Assembly: GCA_933228675.1 (NCBI GenBank)
Contig: OW121741.1
Location: 40,639,952-40,703,951 of the forward strand
Length of the DNA: 64,000 nucleotides
Direction: 5' to 3'
From: Stomorhina lunata
Lineage: Eukaryota > Arthropoda > Insecta > Diptera > Rhiniidae
The notes under the pieces were generated by a model. The model did no database searches, had not been told where the DNA came from, and was given only the letters and a program-made list of their open reading frames with translations. Position 1 is the first letter of the stretch, and each line of letters starts with the position of its first letter. Shown here in pieces: positions 21,515-33,302 of this stretch. The position numbers and the translations under genes were made by a program.

Positions 21515-22141
21515 TAGAGCTGCAAAACTATCGATAGTCGGCACCATCGATAGTTTCGATAGTTTGAGTAAAAACTAACGATACTATCGGATCTTTTTAA
21601 GTGCTAATTCTGGCAGTAAAATAAGAACTTTAGCGAAATAGATTAAAAAATATTCCGCTTATTGACTTCAATTGTGTAATAACTAGATTTAGATTTGAAT
21701 TAAATAAAACATTTTGTTGCACTACTTACTCCAAATTGCAGCGTCATGACGACTTCGTTCTCTTTACAAGTGACGCGTCACTTGTAAAGAGAACGAAGTC
21801 TATTTGGTTAAAGTCGACACTTGGCCGCCGCTGTCGGCTTAATGTGAACAAATTAATTAAATTACATTAAACAATTTTTATAATAATTTACTTCTACGAC
21901 ACATTAAGCAAATAAATACTAAAAAACTTAACTTGTCTTGCTGAAATGCAAAATATAGAAATTTTAATTTGCAGTCGGCTAAGAACCTGCGTTAAATTTG
22001 TTGAAAATTTGATTTTGGCTACATTTAATCGACTTCGTATATTTGCCGATAGTATCGATAGTGAAAAATAACAATCGATAGTCAGTAAAAAATAAAACTA
22101 TCGATACTATCGATAGTACTATCGATTGTTTTGCAGCTCTA
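21515..22141. mobile_element. Small non-autonomous hAT element
   Basis: A 627-bp element with terminal inverted repeats TAGAGCTGCAAAACTATCGA on the left and TAGAGCTGCAAAACAATCGA on the right (reverse-complemented). The 8-bp target duplication CTTCGGTC is at 21,507-21,514 and 22,142-22,149. The TAGAG start and 8-bp duplication are diagnostic of hAT. Both ends carry clusters of CTATCGATAG palindromes, likely transposase-binding subterminal repeats. The middle contains a 50-bp perfect palindrome. No open reading frame. Confidence 0.9.
21751..21800. repeat. 50-bp perfect palindrome
   Basis: The left 25 bases start GACTTCGTTCTCTTTACAAG and end GTGACG. The right 25 bases are the exact reverse complement, with the centre ACGCGT at 21,773-21,778. 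There is no loop. It lies in the middle of the hAT element at 21,515-22,141. Confidence 0.95.
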
Positions 22142-22928
22142 CTTCGGTCTTGAAAAGTTCTGCTGGCAAACCATCGGTACTTGCAGCTTTGTTTTTTTAG
22201 TAGAGTTTTTGCAATTCTAACATCATTTTGGTTTGGTGGTGGTCATATAATACCGTCATCATTGATGTGGTCAGGCGTGTCATCTTGTTCGCTTTCATTT
22301 GCCACCAGCAATTTGCAAAAGTGCTCCTTCCATAGTTTCAGTACGTTTTCAGTATCTGCTACCAGGTTTCTATGGTCGTCCTACTGAAGGAAATACAATT
22401 GCTAAAATCCATCGGTTTGGTGTTTAACTATTAGATAGTATTTACGCACTTCATTAAGACTCTTATGCATCTCAATTTCCTTGAACACACGTCTCTCCAT
22501 TTCTTTCTATTTTTCGTCGGAATAGACGTTCGATGAGTAACTACTGACTGCAAAGTTGCCCTGTAGGCTGGATTTTTTTCAGTAGTGGTATCGCGGAAAT
22601 CCTCATTATACCAAGAGTTTTTAGAGAGAGGGTTTTGTAACCCTAGTAAAGATTTTGCAGCTGCTTTCATGGAATTGACAGTGTTTTGCCATTGCGAGCA
22701 GATGCAGTTTGAATCAGAAACGTTTTCTCTGCGATAAATCGGTAGCCATTTGATAAGATTTGAGCTTTGTTAAATCAAGCTTTCTTTGCGCTTTCGTCTG
22801 TATGTTTCTCTCACCTTAGCTGCAACAACGAAATTATGTGAGTCCATATTAGTTCCTCGAAATGAGCGCACATCCAACACAATTAAGTAGTGTCTTCCGT
22901 CAACATGTTGTAGTTGATCTATCTGATT

Positions 22929-24568
22929 TTTTTTATACCCACCATCAAAAAGAATGGGGGGTATATTGAGATTGTCATTCCGTTTGTAATTTCCTTAATA
23001 TTGGTTCAAAAATCAAAAACGATATATATTCTGAATCCTTATGAAATTCTAAGACGATTGAGCTATGTCCGTCTGTCTGTCCGTCTGTCTGTCTGTCTGT
23101 TGAAATCACGATAACGTCTAAACGAAAAGAGCTAGCTAACTGAAACTTAGCAAAAACATTCTTTATCTATGAGAAAATTTTGGTATTGAAATTGGGCAAA
23201 ATCGGTTAGCATTTGGATATAGCTCCCGTATAACCTCGTCTAGGCTAATCGCTTATTTGCTAATAAATGACAAATTATGACAGTTATGATGACAAAATTT
23301 GGTATCTAGAAGTTTTAGATAAGCACTAGCCAGCATATAAAATTTCATCGAAATCGGTTCACATTTAGCCATAGCTCCCATACAAAAAACTTACGAAAAC
23401 AGGCTAAATTTCACCCAAAATACACTTAAATGCCAATAAATCTAAAAGTATAACAGATATAACCACTAAATTTGGCACAAGAAAGTCTTATATCAATGCC
23501 AGCCAGTGTGCAAAATTTTGCCACAATCGGTCACTATTTGACCTAGCTCCCATATAAAAAACTTACGAAAACACAAAAATTCAAAAAGAAAAGGGGATTT
23601 ATGTCCGTCTGTCCGTCAGATAAAAGCACGATAGCGCCTTAACGAAAAGAGCTAGAGGGTCAAAATTTTACAAAAGTATTTTGGATATCTTGAAAAAGAT
23701 GTGTGTTGAAAATGGACAAAATCGGTTCAAATTTAGTTAGTGCTCCCATATAACCCCGCCCCGGGAAACACATTAATGCTGATAAATTGAATACAATTGT
23801 AATAGCTATGACGATTAAATTTAAAATAGGGAAGTTTTATGCAATTTTTGATCAGTTTATCAAATTTTATAGGGATCAGTCCATATTTGACTTTAGCTTT
23901 CATGTGAAAAACACTCACGGAAACCAAAAATTTTAGCAAAGGCCAGTTAAAAGCTATTAAATTAGAAACTATGATAGCTATGGTCTCTATATATACCAGC
24001 CAGTGTGTAAAATTTTGTTATAATCGGTCAACATTTGGCTATAATTCTTATATATATAACATCCCCTTTTTATATCTACAATCAAAAAGATTTGGAGGTA
24101 CATTCATTATATTAAGATTGCACCTATGAAATTAGATAGGCATCAGTCAATGTTCAGCCCAGACTTTATATATGATGAATGCATTAGGAACTCATAACGA
24201 AATATATGGACCTGTCGTATTACTATTAACGTGTTTAGCCTAACTACATATTAATCACCACGAAAAGTATTTAACAACTTATTAATGTAAAACTATACCT
24301 GGTTATGAGACCGAATTTTGATCAAAGTAAATACTGGGGAAACCACTAAAATATTTTTGAATGTTGAACTATAAAGCTACGGAAACTTAATTTAGTCCAA
24401 AGGTTTTACCAACAATACCAAATAGCTTAGCGATTTTTCCAGTTTTGGTGCAGATTTTGAATTAGCTGCACCGTTGTAGATATATGAGATATGTTTCTAA
24501 ATTTAACACAACTTGATGGTGGGTATATAAGATTCGGCACAGCCGAATATAACACTCTTACTTGTTTA
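22929..24568 (+). repeat. Family A repeat, full-length reference copy
   Basis: Runs from ATACCCACCATCAAAAAGAA to the terminal hairpin TTCGGCACAGCCGAA and CACTCTTACTTGTT, about 1.64 kb. Inside are GTCCGTCTGTCTGTCCGTCT, four or more degenerate internal units that share CATAGCTCCCATA...AAAACTTACG, and CCCCGCCCCGGGAAACAC. Both ends begin inward with an A/T hairpin stem made from GATGGTGGGTATA-like sequence. No coding capacity. The arrangement resembles dipteran INE-1/DINE-1-type repeats, but Helitron ends (5' TC, 3' CTRR) are not evident, so the class is left open. Confidence 0.85.
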
Positions 24569-25291
24569 TTTTTTTTATCATGAGACACTCATGTCGCTTT
24601 ATGGATTTTAGGGTGTGAAATACCTTACTGCGAGCCGCCGCAAAGGACATCAACTTCATACCATTGTCAGACATTTCACTGTGAAGGCTACATTTACAAA
24701 CAGTAGGCTCAAAGCATATTTCCCGTCCTAACTTTGCTTAAAAATCACCCAATATTATTTTAACGTCATGATTGGGGCATCTATTATAGACTTCCTCAAG
24801 TTGATCATAGAAGGATTCTTTAACATCATCATCTTTTTCCTCTGTGGGTGTGTGAGCACCAATTAGGCTCAGATGAAAGAATTTAGCTTTAACGCGTATT
24901 GTCTCTAACCTTTCACTTACTGGTGAACCTGGAAATCAGATTTCGCTTTCTTTTGCTAACCACAACCAAATACGTTATGGCAGTCATTACCATTCCATCT
25001 TTTCTCCTGCATATCAGTCACATCACATTTATGTACATCAAGAACACCCATCAACTAGATCAGAGCTCCTCCTCTGTAAAGAGTTTGGATGTTCCAGGTG
25101 CTGACCCTTAAATGATGGTCATTTTTATACCCACCATCAAAAAGGAATGGGGGGTATATTGAGATTGTCATTCCGTTTGTAATTTCCTTAATATTAGCTC
25201 AAAACCAAAATTGAAGTGTATTCTGAGTCCTTATGAAATGCTAAGACGATTGAGCGATGACCGTCTGTATGTCTGTCTGTTGTCGGCACTA

Positions 25292-27030
25292 TAAAACCTT
25301 AACGAAACAAGTAAGAGTGTTATATTCGGCTGTGCCGAATCTTATATACCCACCATCAAGTTGTGTTAAATTAAGAAGCATATCTCATATATCTACAAGG
25401 GTGCAGCTAATTCAAAATCTGGACCAAAACTGAAAAATCGCTAAGCTAATTGGTATTGTTGGTAAAACCTTTGGACTAAATTCGGTTGCCGTAGCTTTAT
25501 AGTATAGATTTACATTAATAAGTAGTTAGGCTAAACACGTTAATAGTAATACGGCAGGTCCATATATTTCGTTAGGAGTTCCTAACGCATTGATCAATAT
25601 AAAGTCTGGGCTGAACATTGATTGATGCCTATATAATTTCATAGGTGCAATCTTAATATAATGAATGTACCTCCATATCTTTTTGATTGTAGATATAAAA
25701 AGGGGATGTTATATATATAAGAATTATAGCCAAATGTTGACCGATTATAACAAAATTTTACACACTGGCTGGTATATATATAGAGCTTATTCTTGCAAAA
25801 TTTAGTGGCCATAACTGTCATAGTTTCTAATTTAATAGCTTTTAACTGGCCTTTGCTAAAATTTTTGGTTTCCGTGAATGTTTTTCATATGAAAGCTAAA
25901 GTCAAATATGGACTGATTCCTATAAAATGTGATGAAATTGCATAAAACTTCCCTAGTTTAAATTTAATCGTCATAACTATTACAATTGTATTCAATTTAT
26001 CAGGATTAATGTGTTTCCCGGGGCGGGGTTATTTGGGAGCTCTAACTAAATTTGAACCGATTTTGTCAATTTGCAACACACATCTTTTTCAAGATATCCA
26101 AAATACTTTTGTATAATTTGGTCCCTCTAGCTCTTTTCGTTAAGGTGCTATCGTGCTTTTATCTGACGGAAAGACGGACATAAACAACCTTTTCTTAATG
26201 TATTTTTGTGTTTCCATAAGTTTTTTATATGGGAGCTATAGTCAAATGGTGACCGATTGTAACAAAATTTTGCACACTGGCTGGCACTGACATAAGACTT
26301 CCTTGTGCATAATTTAGTCTTACTAGCTTTTGTAGTTAAGAAGCTACCATGATTTTATCTGACGGACAGACGGACATAAATCCCATTTTCTTTTGAATTT
26401 TTGTGTTTTCGTAAGTTTTTTATATGGGAGCTAGGTCAAATGGTGACCGATTGCGACAAAATTTTGCACACTGGCTGGCATTGATATACGACTTTCTTAT
26501 GCCAAATTTAGTGGTTATATCTGTTATACTTTTAGATTTATTGGCATTTAAGTGTATTTTAGGTGAAATTTAGGCTGTTTTCGTAAGTTTTTTGTATGGG
26601 AGCTATGGCTACATGTGAACCGATTTTGATGAAATTTTATACACTGCCTAGGTCTAAGGTAGAACTTTTATATATCAATTTCTATCATAATAGCTGTTAT
26701 AATTTGTCATTTATTAACAAATAAGCGATTATCCTATACGAGGTTATACGGGAGCTATGATCAAATGTGAACCGATTTTGCCCAATTTCCAATTTCAAAA
26801 TTTTCTCAGAGATGAGGAATATTTCTACTGAGTTTCAGTGAGCTAGCTCCTTTCGTTTAGGCGTTATCGTGATTTCAACAGACAGACAGACGGACATCGC
26901 TCAATCGTCTTAAAATTTCAAAAGGATTCAGAATATATATCGTTTTTGGTTTTTGAGCCAATATTAAGGAAATTACAACCGAAATGACAATCTCAATATA
27001 CCCCCCATTCTTTTTGATGGTGGGTATAAT
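25292..27030 (-). repeat. Family A full copy nested in another family A copy
   Basis: Starts CAAGTAAGAGTGTTATATTC with the hairpin TTCGGCTGTGCCGAA, ends CATTCTTTTTGATGGTGGG followed by TATAA. It is complete and lies within the copy that begins at 25,126. No clear target duplication is visible when compared with the empty site at 16,275-16,290. Confidence 0.85.
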
Positions 27031-28247
27031 AATTTTGGTCACTGAAATTTGGCACAAATATTCTCCATTTCTTGGAAAATTTTGGTATTGAAATCGGGTA
27101 AAATCGGTTCACATTTGACCATAGCTCCCCTATAACCTCGTCTAGGCTGATCGTTTATTTGCTAATAAATGACAAATTATAACAACTATGACGACAAAAT
27201 TTGGTATATTTATATAAGCACTAGGTAGCATATAAAATTTCATCGAAATCGGTTCACATTTAACCACAGCTCCCATACAAAAAACTAACAGAAACAGCCT
27301 AAATTTCACCTGAAATACACTTAAATGCCAATAAATGATAAACTGTAATAGCTTTGGCCACTAAATTTAGCACAAGGATTTCTTATGTGAATAACAGCCA
27401 GTGTGCAAAATTGTCACAATCGATCACCATTTAACCATAGCTCCCATACAAAAAACTTACGAAAACAGCCTAAATTTCACCTAAAATACACTTTAATGCC
27501 AATAAATCTAACAGTATAACAGAAATAACCACTAAATTTGGCACAAGGAAGTCTTATGTCAATGCGAGCCAGTGTGCAAAATCGGTCACCATTTGACCAT
27601 AGCTTCCATATAAAAAACTTACGGAAACACAAAAACAAAAGGGGGTTTATGTCCGTCAGATAAAAGCGCGATAGCGCCTTTACGAAAAGGGCTACAGCAA
27701 CAAATGTTTACAGAAGGAAGTCTTATGTGAATGCCAGCCAGTGTGAAAAATTTTGTTACAATCGATCACCATTTGGCCATAGCTCCCATATAAAAAAATT
27801 ACAGAAATACAATAATACAAAAAGAAAAGTCGGTTTATGTCCGTCTGTCCGTCAGATAAAAGTGCGATAGCTCCTTAACGACAAGAGCTAGAGAGACGAA
27901 ATTGTACTTAAGTATTTTTGATATATAACAGAAGTTGTGTGCTGATAATGGGCAAAATCGGTGCACATTTAGTTAGAGCTCCCATATAACCCCACCCCGG
28001 GAAACACATGAATGCTGAAAAATTGAATAAAATTATAATAGCTATGACGAATAAATTTACAATAGAGAAGTTTTGTGCAACTATTGGTAAGTATATCAAA
28101 TTTTATAATAATCGGTCCATATTTGACTTTAGCTTTCATATAAAAAAAACTCCCGGAAACCAAAAAAAATGTAGCAAAGGACAGTTAAAAGCTATTAAAT
28201 TAGAAACTAGGACAGCTACGGGCACTATATTTTGCAAACACAAGCTA

Positions 28248-28807
28248 CAGTGGTCGGTATATTTATTTTGACATATAATTTGTTTTTCTTCTGTTTTATT
28301 TTTGGTCCATTGCAATTAAAAATAGGTTAAATTGCAACATATATTGTTATTTATTAGAACACAAAACACTTTTCACATTTTTAACGTTTTTGTAATATTT
28401 TTTTTAATTGAAACTAAAAAGTCGAAGATTCAGTATAAGGCATAAGTATTTTGACATGTTTTTGTATTGCATATCAACAAATTGGGAACTTCAAGGTCAA
28501 CAAAAATTAAGAATAATTATTTGGATTAATATAAAATGTATCCATCCACCTTTAGTATTTTATACTTTTTGGAGGCGATTTGGAACGGAATTCATCAAAG
28601 GTTGAAAAAAACTTCATAGAAATCTATTTCCAAGCTTTTGTGAAAAATTACAAAAAAATTAAAAATGTGAAAAATGTTTGTGTTCTAATAAATTACAACA
28701 TTTGTTGCAATTTTAACTGTTTTTACTTATTTTTGTAATAACATTGCACCAGAAGTAATAAAACAAGAAAAATAAATGCTATGTCAAAATAAATATGCCC
28801 ACCACTG
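28248..28807. mobile_element. Tc1/mariner-like MITE with long inverted repeats
   Basis: Inverted ends CAGTGGTCGGTATATTTATT and, reversed, CAGTGGTGGGCATATTTATT, both continuing TTGACATA. Flanking TA at 28,246-28,247 and 28,808-28,809. The sibling repeat at 36,215 shows an uninterrupted site. Inner pairing continues (AACACAAAACACTTTTCACA near 28,359 against the complement near 28,680), so the arms are long. No transposase. Confidence 0.85.
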
Positions 28808-28989
28808 TATATAAATACCAGCCAGTGAGTAAAATTTTGTTACCATCGGTCAACATTTGGCTATAATACTTATATATATATATATACATATATAGCTAAA
28901 CGAAAAGCATTTAACAACTTATTAATGTAAAGCCATACCAGGTTACGATACCGAGTTTTTTTTTCAAGGTAAATCTTACATAGTTTTAA

Positions 28990-29212
28990 ATGTTGGAGTG
29001 GGTTACTAGCCCGACGTCCTAACTCATGTTTTTATAGTTCTTAACGTAGTTCCAAGGGTGATAGCACGATGAGGTCAGTGTCCACAGTTGAGATGAAGGA
29101 TGGACCAAGATTAGTCTGGGTTTACCAAGTTGAATGAATCAGAACCGTTGCTGGGTATCAACGTAACCGACATCTCCCTGCCTATATAATTGTATAAATT
29201 GTATGTAAGTAT
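28990..29212 (-). repeat. Fragment shared with the CCCAG element (possible LINE 5' region)
   Basis: GGGTTACTAGCCCG, GTCCACAGTTGAGATGAAGG and TTACCAAGTT match 38,345-38,570 and its inverted counterpart. In those places it lies next to the LINE-B 3' end, so it may be the LINE 5' untranslated region. No coding. Confidence 0.5.
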
Positions 29213-29282
29213 ACTCAGAAAAAAAAATGAACTAAAATTTAGGAAAATTTACTAAATTTGAGGAAAAAATGGTTGTCGTATG
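29213..29282 (+). repeat. Solo terminus of the CACTCAG TIR element
   Basis: ACTCAGAAAAAAAAATGAAC and the following 50 bp, ending GGTTGTCGTATG, match the first 70 bp of the element at 52,132. It follows TA, then is cut off by a family A copy. Confidence 0.75.
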
Positions 29283-30263
29283 ATACGTTAATAGTAATAC
29301 GGCAGGTCCATATATTTCGTAAGGAGTTCCTAATGCATTCATCATATATAAAGTCTGGGCTGAACATTGATTGATGCCTATCTAATTTTATAGGGGCAAT
29401 CTTAATATAATGAATGTACCTCCAAATCTTTTTGATTGTAGATATAAAAAGGGGATGTTATATATATATAAGAGTTATAGCGAAATGTTGACCGATTGTA
29501 ACAAAATTTTACACACTGGCTGGTATATATATAGAGCTTAATTTTTGCAAACTTTAGTGGCCATAGCTATCATAGTTTCTAATTTAATAGCTTTTAACTG
29601 GCCTTTGCCAAAAGCTAAAGTCAAATATGGACTGATTCCTATAAAATTTAATAAACTGATCAAAAATTGCATAAAACTTCCCTGTTAAAAATTAAATCGT
29701 CATAGCTATTACAATTGTATTCAATTTATCAGCACTAATGTGTTTCCCGGGGTGGGGTTATATGGGAGCTCTAACTAAATTTGAACCGATTTTGTCCATT
29801 TTCAACACACATCTTTTTCAAGCTATCCAAAATACTTTTGTAAAATTTTGTCCCTCTAGCTCTTTTCGTTAAGGCGCAATCGTGCTTTTATCTGACGGAC
29901 AGACGGACATAAACAACCTTTTCTTTATGTATTTTTGTGTTTCCATAAGTTTTTTATATGAGAGCTATGGTGAAATGGCGACCGATTGTGACAAAATTTT
30001 GCACACTGGCTGGCATTGACATAGGACTACCTTGTGCTTAATTTAGTCTTACTAGCTCTTGTAGTTAAGGAGCTATCACGATTTTATCTGACGGACATAA
30101 ATCCCCTTTTCTTTTTGAATTTTTGTGTTTTCGTAAGTTTTTTATATGGAAGCTAGGTCAAATGGTGACCGATTGCGACAAAATTTTGCACACTGGCTGG
30201 CATTGATATACGACTTTCTTATGCCAAATTTAGTGGTTATATCTGTTATATATATATATATAT

Positions 30264-30491
30264 GTGAACCGCCGTGGTATAGCAGGTTAGTCATCCGCCT
30301 AGCATACCAGAGGTCCAAGTTCAATCCCCGGCCAGACACACTTGAAAAAATAAATTTTCAAAAAAGCGGTGGTTCACCTCATAACTCAGCTAGCCACTGG
30401 TTATTGAGTATTAGGCTTTGTAAAACTTCTCTAACTAATGCATTCGCCGTTCGGAGCCGGCGTAAAAACGTAGGTCCCTTCAATGAGTCTA
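30264..30491 (+). repeat. tRNA-derived SINE, copy 2
   Basis: The head at 30,264-30,338 is tRNA-like, with A box TGGTATAGCAGG and B box AGTTCAATCCC. A CCTAGCATA stretch sits where the anticodon loop would be, so the ancestor could have been a tRNA with AGC, but pairing is degenerate. The body (GAAAAAATAAATTTTCAAAA, GCATTCGCCGTTCGGAGCCG) matches the copies at 19,142 and 46,236 in reverse. The 3' part stops at CAATGAGTCTAA, shorter than copy 3. Confidence 0.85.
30275..30328 (+). promoter_or_regulatory. Internal RNA polymerase III promoter of the SINE
   Basis: A box at 30,275-30,286 (TGGTATAGCAGG) and B box at 30,318-30,328 (AGTTCAATCCC, one base off the GGTTCRANTCC consensus). Spacing is as in tRNA genes. 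Confidence 0.7.
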
Positions 30492-31015
30492 ATATATATA
30501 TACTTATAGATTTATATACTTTTAGATTTATTGGCATTTAAGTGTATTTTAGGTGAAATTTAGGCTGTTTTCGTAAGTTTTTTGTATGGGAGCTATGGCT
30601 AAATGTGAACCGATTTCGATGAAATTTTATATGCTACCTAATGCTTATGTAAAACTTCTAGATACTAAATTTTGTCATCGTAACTGTTATAATTTGTCAT
30701 TTAATAGCAAATAAGCGATTAGTCTAGACGAGGTTATACGGGTGCTATGGTCAAATGCTAAGCGATTTTGCCCAATTTCAATTTTCTCATAGATGAAGAA
30801 TGTTTTGGCTAAGTTTCAGTTAGCTAGCTCTTTTCGTTTAGACGTTATCGTGATTTCAACAGACAGACAGACAGACGGACATAGCTCAATCGTCTTAGAA
30901 TTTCATAAGAATTCAGAATATATATCGTTTTTGATTTTTGAACCAATATTAAGGAAATTACAAACGGAACGACAATCTCAATATACCCCCCATTCTTTTT
31001 GATGGTGGGTATAAA

Positions 31016-32748
31016 AATTGGAGAAATAATTCAAAAACTAAACGTTAAGCTCGTTGTCAAGAAATTTTACATAGGTATTGAGGAAGAGTATTCGAACTTA
31101 AGTTTAGAATTAAGGAGTCTGTAGACTTAAGAGGAGGGGAGCTATATGTCCTCAAATTAGAAATCTGCTAACTGAGATCTAAATTTCAAGAAAATTTGGA
31201 TCCGATATGAGCAAAATTGTCGGCCGTAGTAGTTGAAAAACCATACGTATGATGATGTTTTTAATAGATCGCAGATTTCGTTCATATAATAATTTCAATC
31301 AATTTTCGAAATACCAGAGTTTTTCTACTTTGAGGGCATAAAGCTCCTCTCCTGAAAGATCAACAGACATCAAATTTTAAACTTGTCCTGACTGCTATTG
31401 ACACATGATCTTGTACATCGATCTTTTGTAGGAATACCAGAAGATCGTTCAGAGCGAGGTGCCATTGTAATGAAGATAAAACACTGCCTTGAGATGTTGC
31501 CTTGCCTCTAAAATAAGGAGGCCTCTAATTTATCACATAAACCACTGTATTCCTATCTAGCACCTCAGCTTTTTGTAGTATATCTTTTTCAACCAAAGTG
31601 TGTGCAATTTTATTCATGTTTTCAGATTCGATGGGATGTGGAAAAAGCACTTGAGTGCACTACCGCATCACACATTCACATCCCAACAAAGTCATACACG
31701 TATCCTTTTTAAATTAAAAGGGATTTTTTCCAATAAAACACTTTTCAATAGATGTGTGTGTATGTGTGTGTGTAAGTGTAAGTTGCCTGTAAGTTTATGC
31801 CAAAGTCTCTTCTGTGGCACTAGCAAACGTAGTAGCAACAAATTTATTTCTTCCCCCAATAAAAAAATGTTGGCCTTTGTTTTTTTACTCCTCGTGGGCT
31901 TATATATAGGGCTTTTTGGAAAATATTTTTATGTATGTATTCGTTTCCATATGCAAGTGTCTGTCTTTGTGCCTGTGAGAGTTATTTTTTTGTGTACGAA
32001 TTGGTTTTGTAAAGATCATAAATTATTTTGGTATTAACCCATTGATTGCTTTGGCGTAGTTTCTCATCGAAACTATATGATAAAGAATGGAGAAAAAAGG
32101 CTGCAGAACACACAAATATAAACCAATTCTTGACATCATATTTACAGACACACACACACACAATCATATTTCTTATAAGAACACACTCTATAAAAAAAAA
32201 AACTTTACTTTAGAGGCGAGTGTGTTTGTTTTATTCTTCCAAAGGAAATTTTTGAATTTTCCCATAAATTGTATCCAATTCGTACTCGTACATACGCTAG
32301 TTCCTGCATTTATGTAAACCTAAAACTTCCTTATCCTTGTGAGATTTTGTTATTTGTTTTTTTTTCATTATTTTATTCCTGTTTCATTTAGTTTTTATTT
32401 TTCAATGTTGCATCGTCGTCCTCGTTATCCTTCGTCGTCGTCGTTGTTTGCCTTTGTCCTCCTCAATGCAGATCTGCATTTATAAAAATTTATTGTTGCA
32501 CTTCCCTTTTGTGTATGAATATGGATAATGTCACTTTGATTAAAATGTTATGGGTTATTTGTAGCTGCTGTATTTGTATTGTTGTTGCTTCTGTTATTTT
32601 CGGTGGTAAAAAAATACATATATGCAGACAATTTATCCAGACATTGCACTTACTCACAAACCTTCGAGTATTCATAGCATATTTATAGTTGCAGACATCT
32701 ATTAGTTTATTTTTATGTATTTTAAAGATTCACAACTTTATAATGTAT
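31016..32748. other. Non-genic DNA with microsatellites
   Basis: No gene recognised. TG repeats at about 31,752-31,772, CA repeats at about 32,147-32,162, and CGT/CGTC triplets near 32,412-32,445. An open frame at 31,600-32,037 is Cys/Phe-rich over the TG microsatellite and is not believed to be a gene. Confidence 0.4.
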
Positions 32749-33302
32749 TTATTCACATGCAAATACAGTGGAGGGTAAAAGTGTTGACTTTGAAATCGAG
32801 CACAGTAACTCATAATACATCAATACCTTCCGAAAAGTATCGCTGGCATATCCTATTTTGATATTATTCTTCTGTATTCCTTGAATCCCAGTGGAGCATA
32901 GGGCCTTAATCATTCTTTTATATCGGCCTCTATTGTGAGATATTAGGCATACGTAAGTCCATGAATAGCTTGCTGCTTGCAACTCCGCATCAATTGACAT
33001 TTTCCACGTTCTAGCAGATGAACCAAGACTATGGAGTTTTCCCTGTGTCGACCAATGTTGGTATTTGGCCTTCAAAGTGTGTGGCCTATCCATCGCCATT
33101 TCCGTTGACATACCTCATCAGTAGTAGCAGATGAACCAAGACTATGGAGTTTTTCCTGTGTCGACCAATGTTGGTATTTGGCCTTCAAAGTGTGTGGCCT
33201 ATCCATCGCCATTTCCGTTGACATACCTCAACAGAAGTAGGGATTCAGTTTATCGCGTTAAGTAGATCTTCATTTCTTGTGCGATTCGGCCACCATATAA
33301 AG
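32749..33302 (-). pseudogene. LINE-A C-terminal region
   Basis: Minus-strand reading gives FIWWPNRTRNEDLLNAIN, then MAMDRPHTLKAKYQHWSTQG, then TWKMSIDAELQAASYSWTYV and GRYKRMIKALCST. The IWWPNxxxNEDL and A-DR-RW--ML-ALC blocks are typical of RTE-like LINE C-termini after the reverse transcriptase. The frame is broken by an internal 113-bp tandem duplication. The RT itself is replaced by a mariner derivative at 33,303. Confidence 0.75.
33012..33237. repeat. 113-bp tandem duplication in LINE-A
   Basis: TAGCAGATGAACCAAGACTA begins at 33,012 and again at 33,125. The following sequence to CCGTTGACATACCTCA is nearly identical in both units. A single unit is present in the copy at the left window edge. 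Confidence 0.85.

Larger units (their letters stand above)
20740..25122 (-). pseudogene. LINE-B retrotransposon, split by two insertions
   Basis: Minus-strand LINE-B. 20,740-21,510 carries the C-terminus and part of the reverse transcriptase (IIGTYQSGFRPGKSTTDQNF at about 21,385-21,420). 22,142-22,926 carries the upstream RT block, the linker and the endonuclease tail. 24,569-25,122 carries the N-terminal endonuclease region with the VKIILGDF-type block near 24,740-24,790. The first gap is the hAT element at 21,515-22,141, whose 8-bp target duplication lies within the RT coding sequence. The second gap is a full family A repeat. Many stops and frameshifts make it non-functional. Confidence 0.8.
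25126..28985 (+). repeat. Family A copy interrupted by a family A insertion and a MITE
   Basis: Plus-strand copy in three blocks: 25,126-25,291, 27,031-28,247 and 28,808-28,985. The first gap is a complete family A copy in the opposite orientation. The second is a Tc1/mariner-like MITE at a TA. Reading across the gaps reproduces the reference order (for example CCTTAACGAAA...GGTCACTGAAATTTGG). It ends before the terminal hairpin. Confidence 0.85.
29283..31015 (-). repeat. Family A repeat with a SINE insertion
   Basis: Minus-strand copy from ACGTTAATAGTAATACGGC to CATTCTTTTTGATGGTGGGT. A SINE at 30,264-30,491 interrupts the segment GGTTATATCTGTTATAC...TTTTAGATTTATTGGC. Confidence 0.85.

Noticed and set aside
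22929..24568. Calling family A a Helitron
   Set aside because: The terminal hairpin and absent target duplication are suggestive, but 5' TC and 3' CTRR ends and any Rep/helicase coding are lacking.
30264..30338. Functional tRNA gene
   Set aside because: A and B boxes are present, but stems do not pair and the sequence continues into a body shared by two other SINE copies.
31600..32037. 145-residue Cys-rich open frame
   Set aside because: It spans a TG microsatellite and AT-rich DNA; composition is explained by low complexity and no domain is recognised.
32763..32785. ACAGTGGAGGGTAAAAGTGT as a Tc1-like terminus
   Set aside because: No matching inverted end or TA-flanked partner was found nearby.
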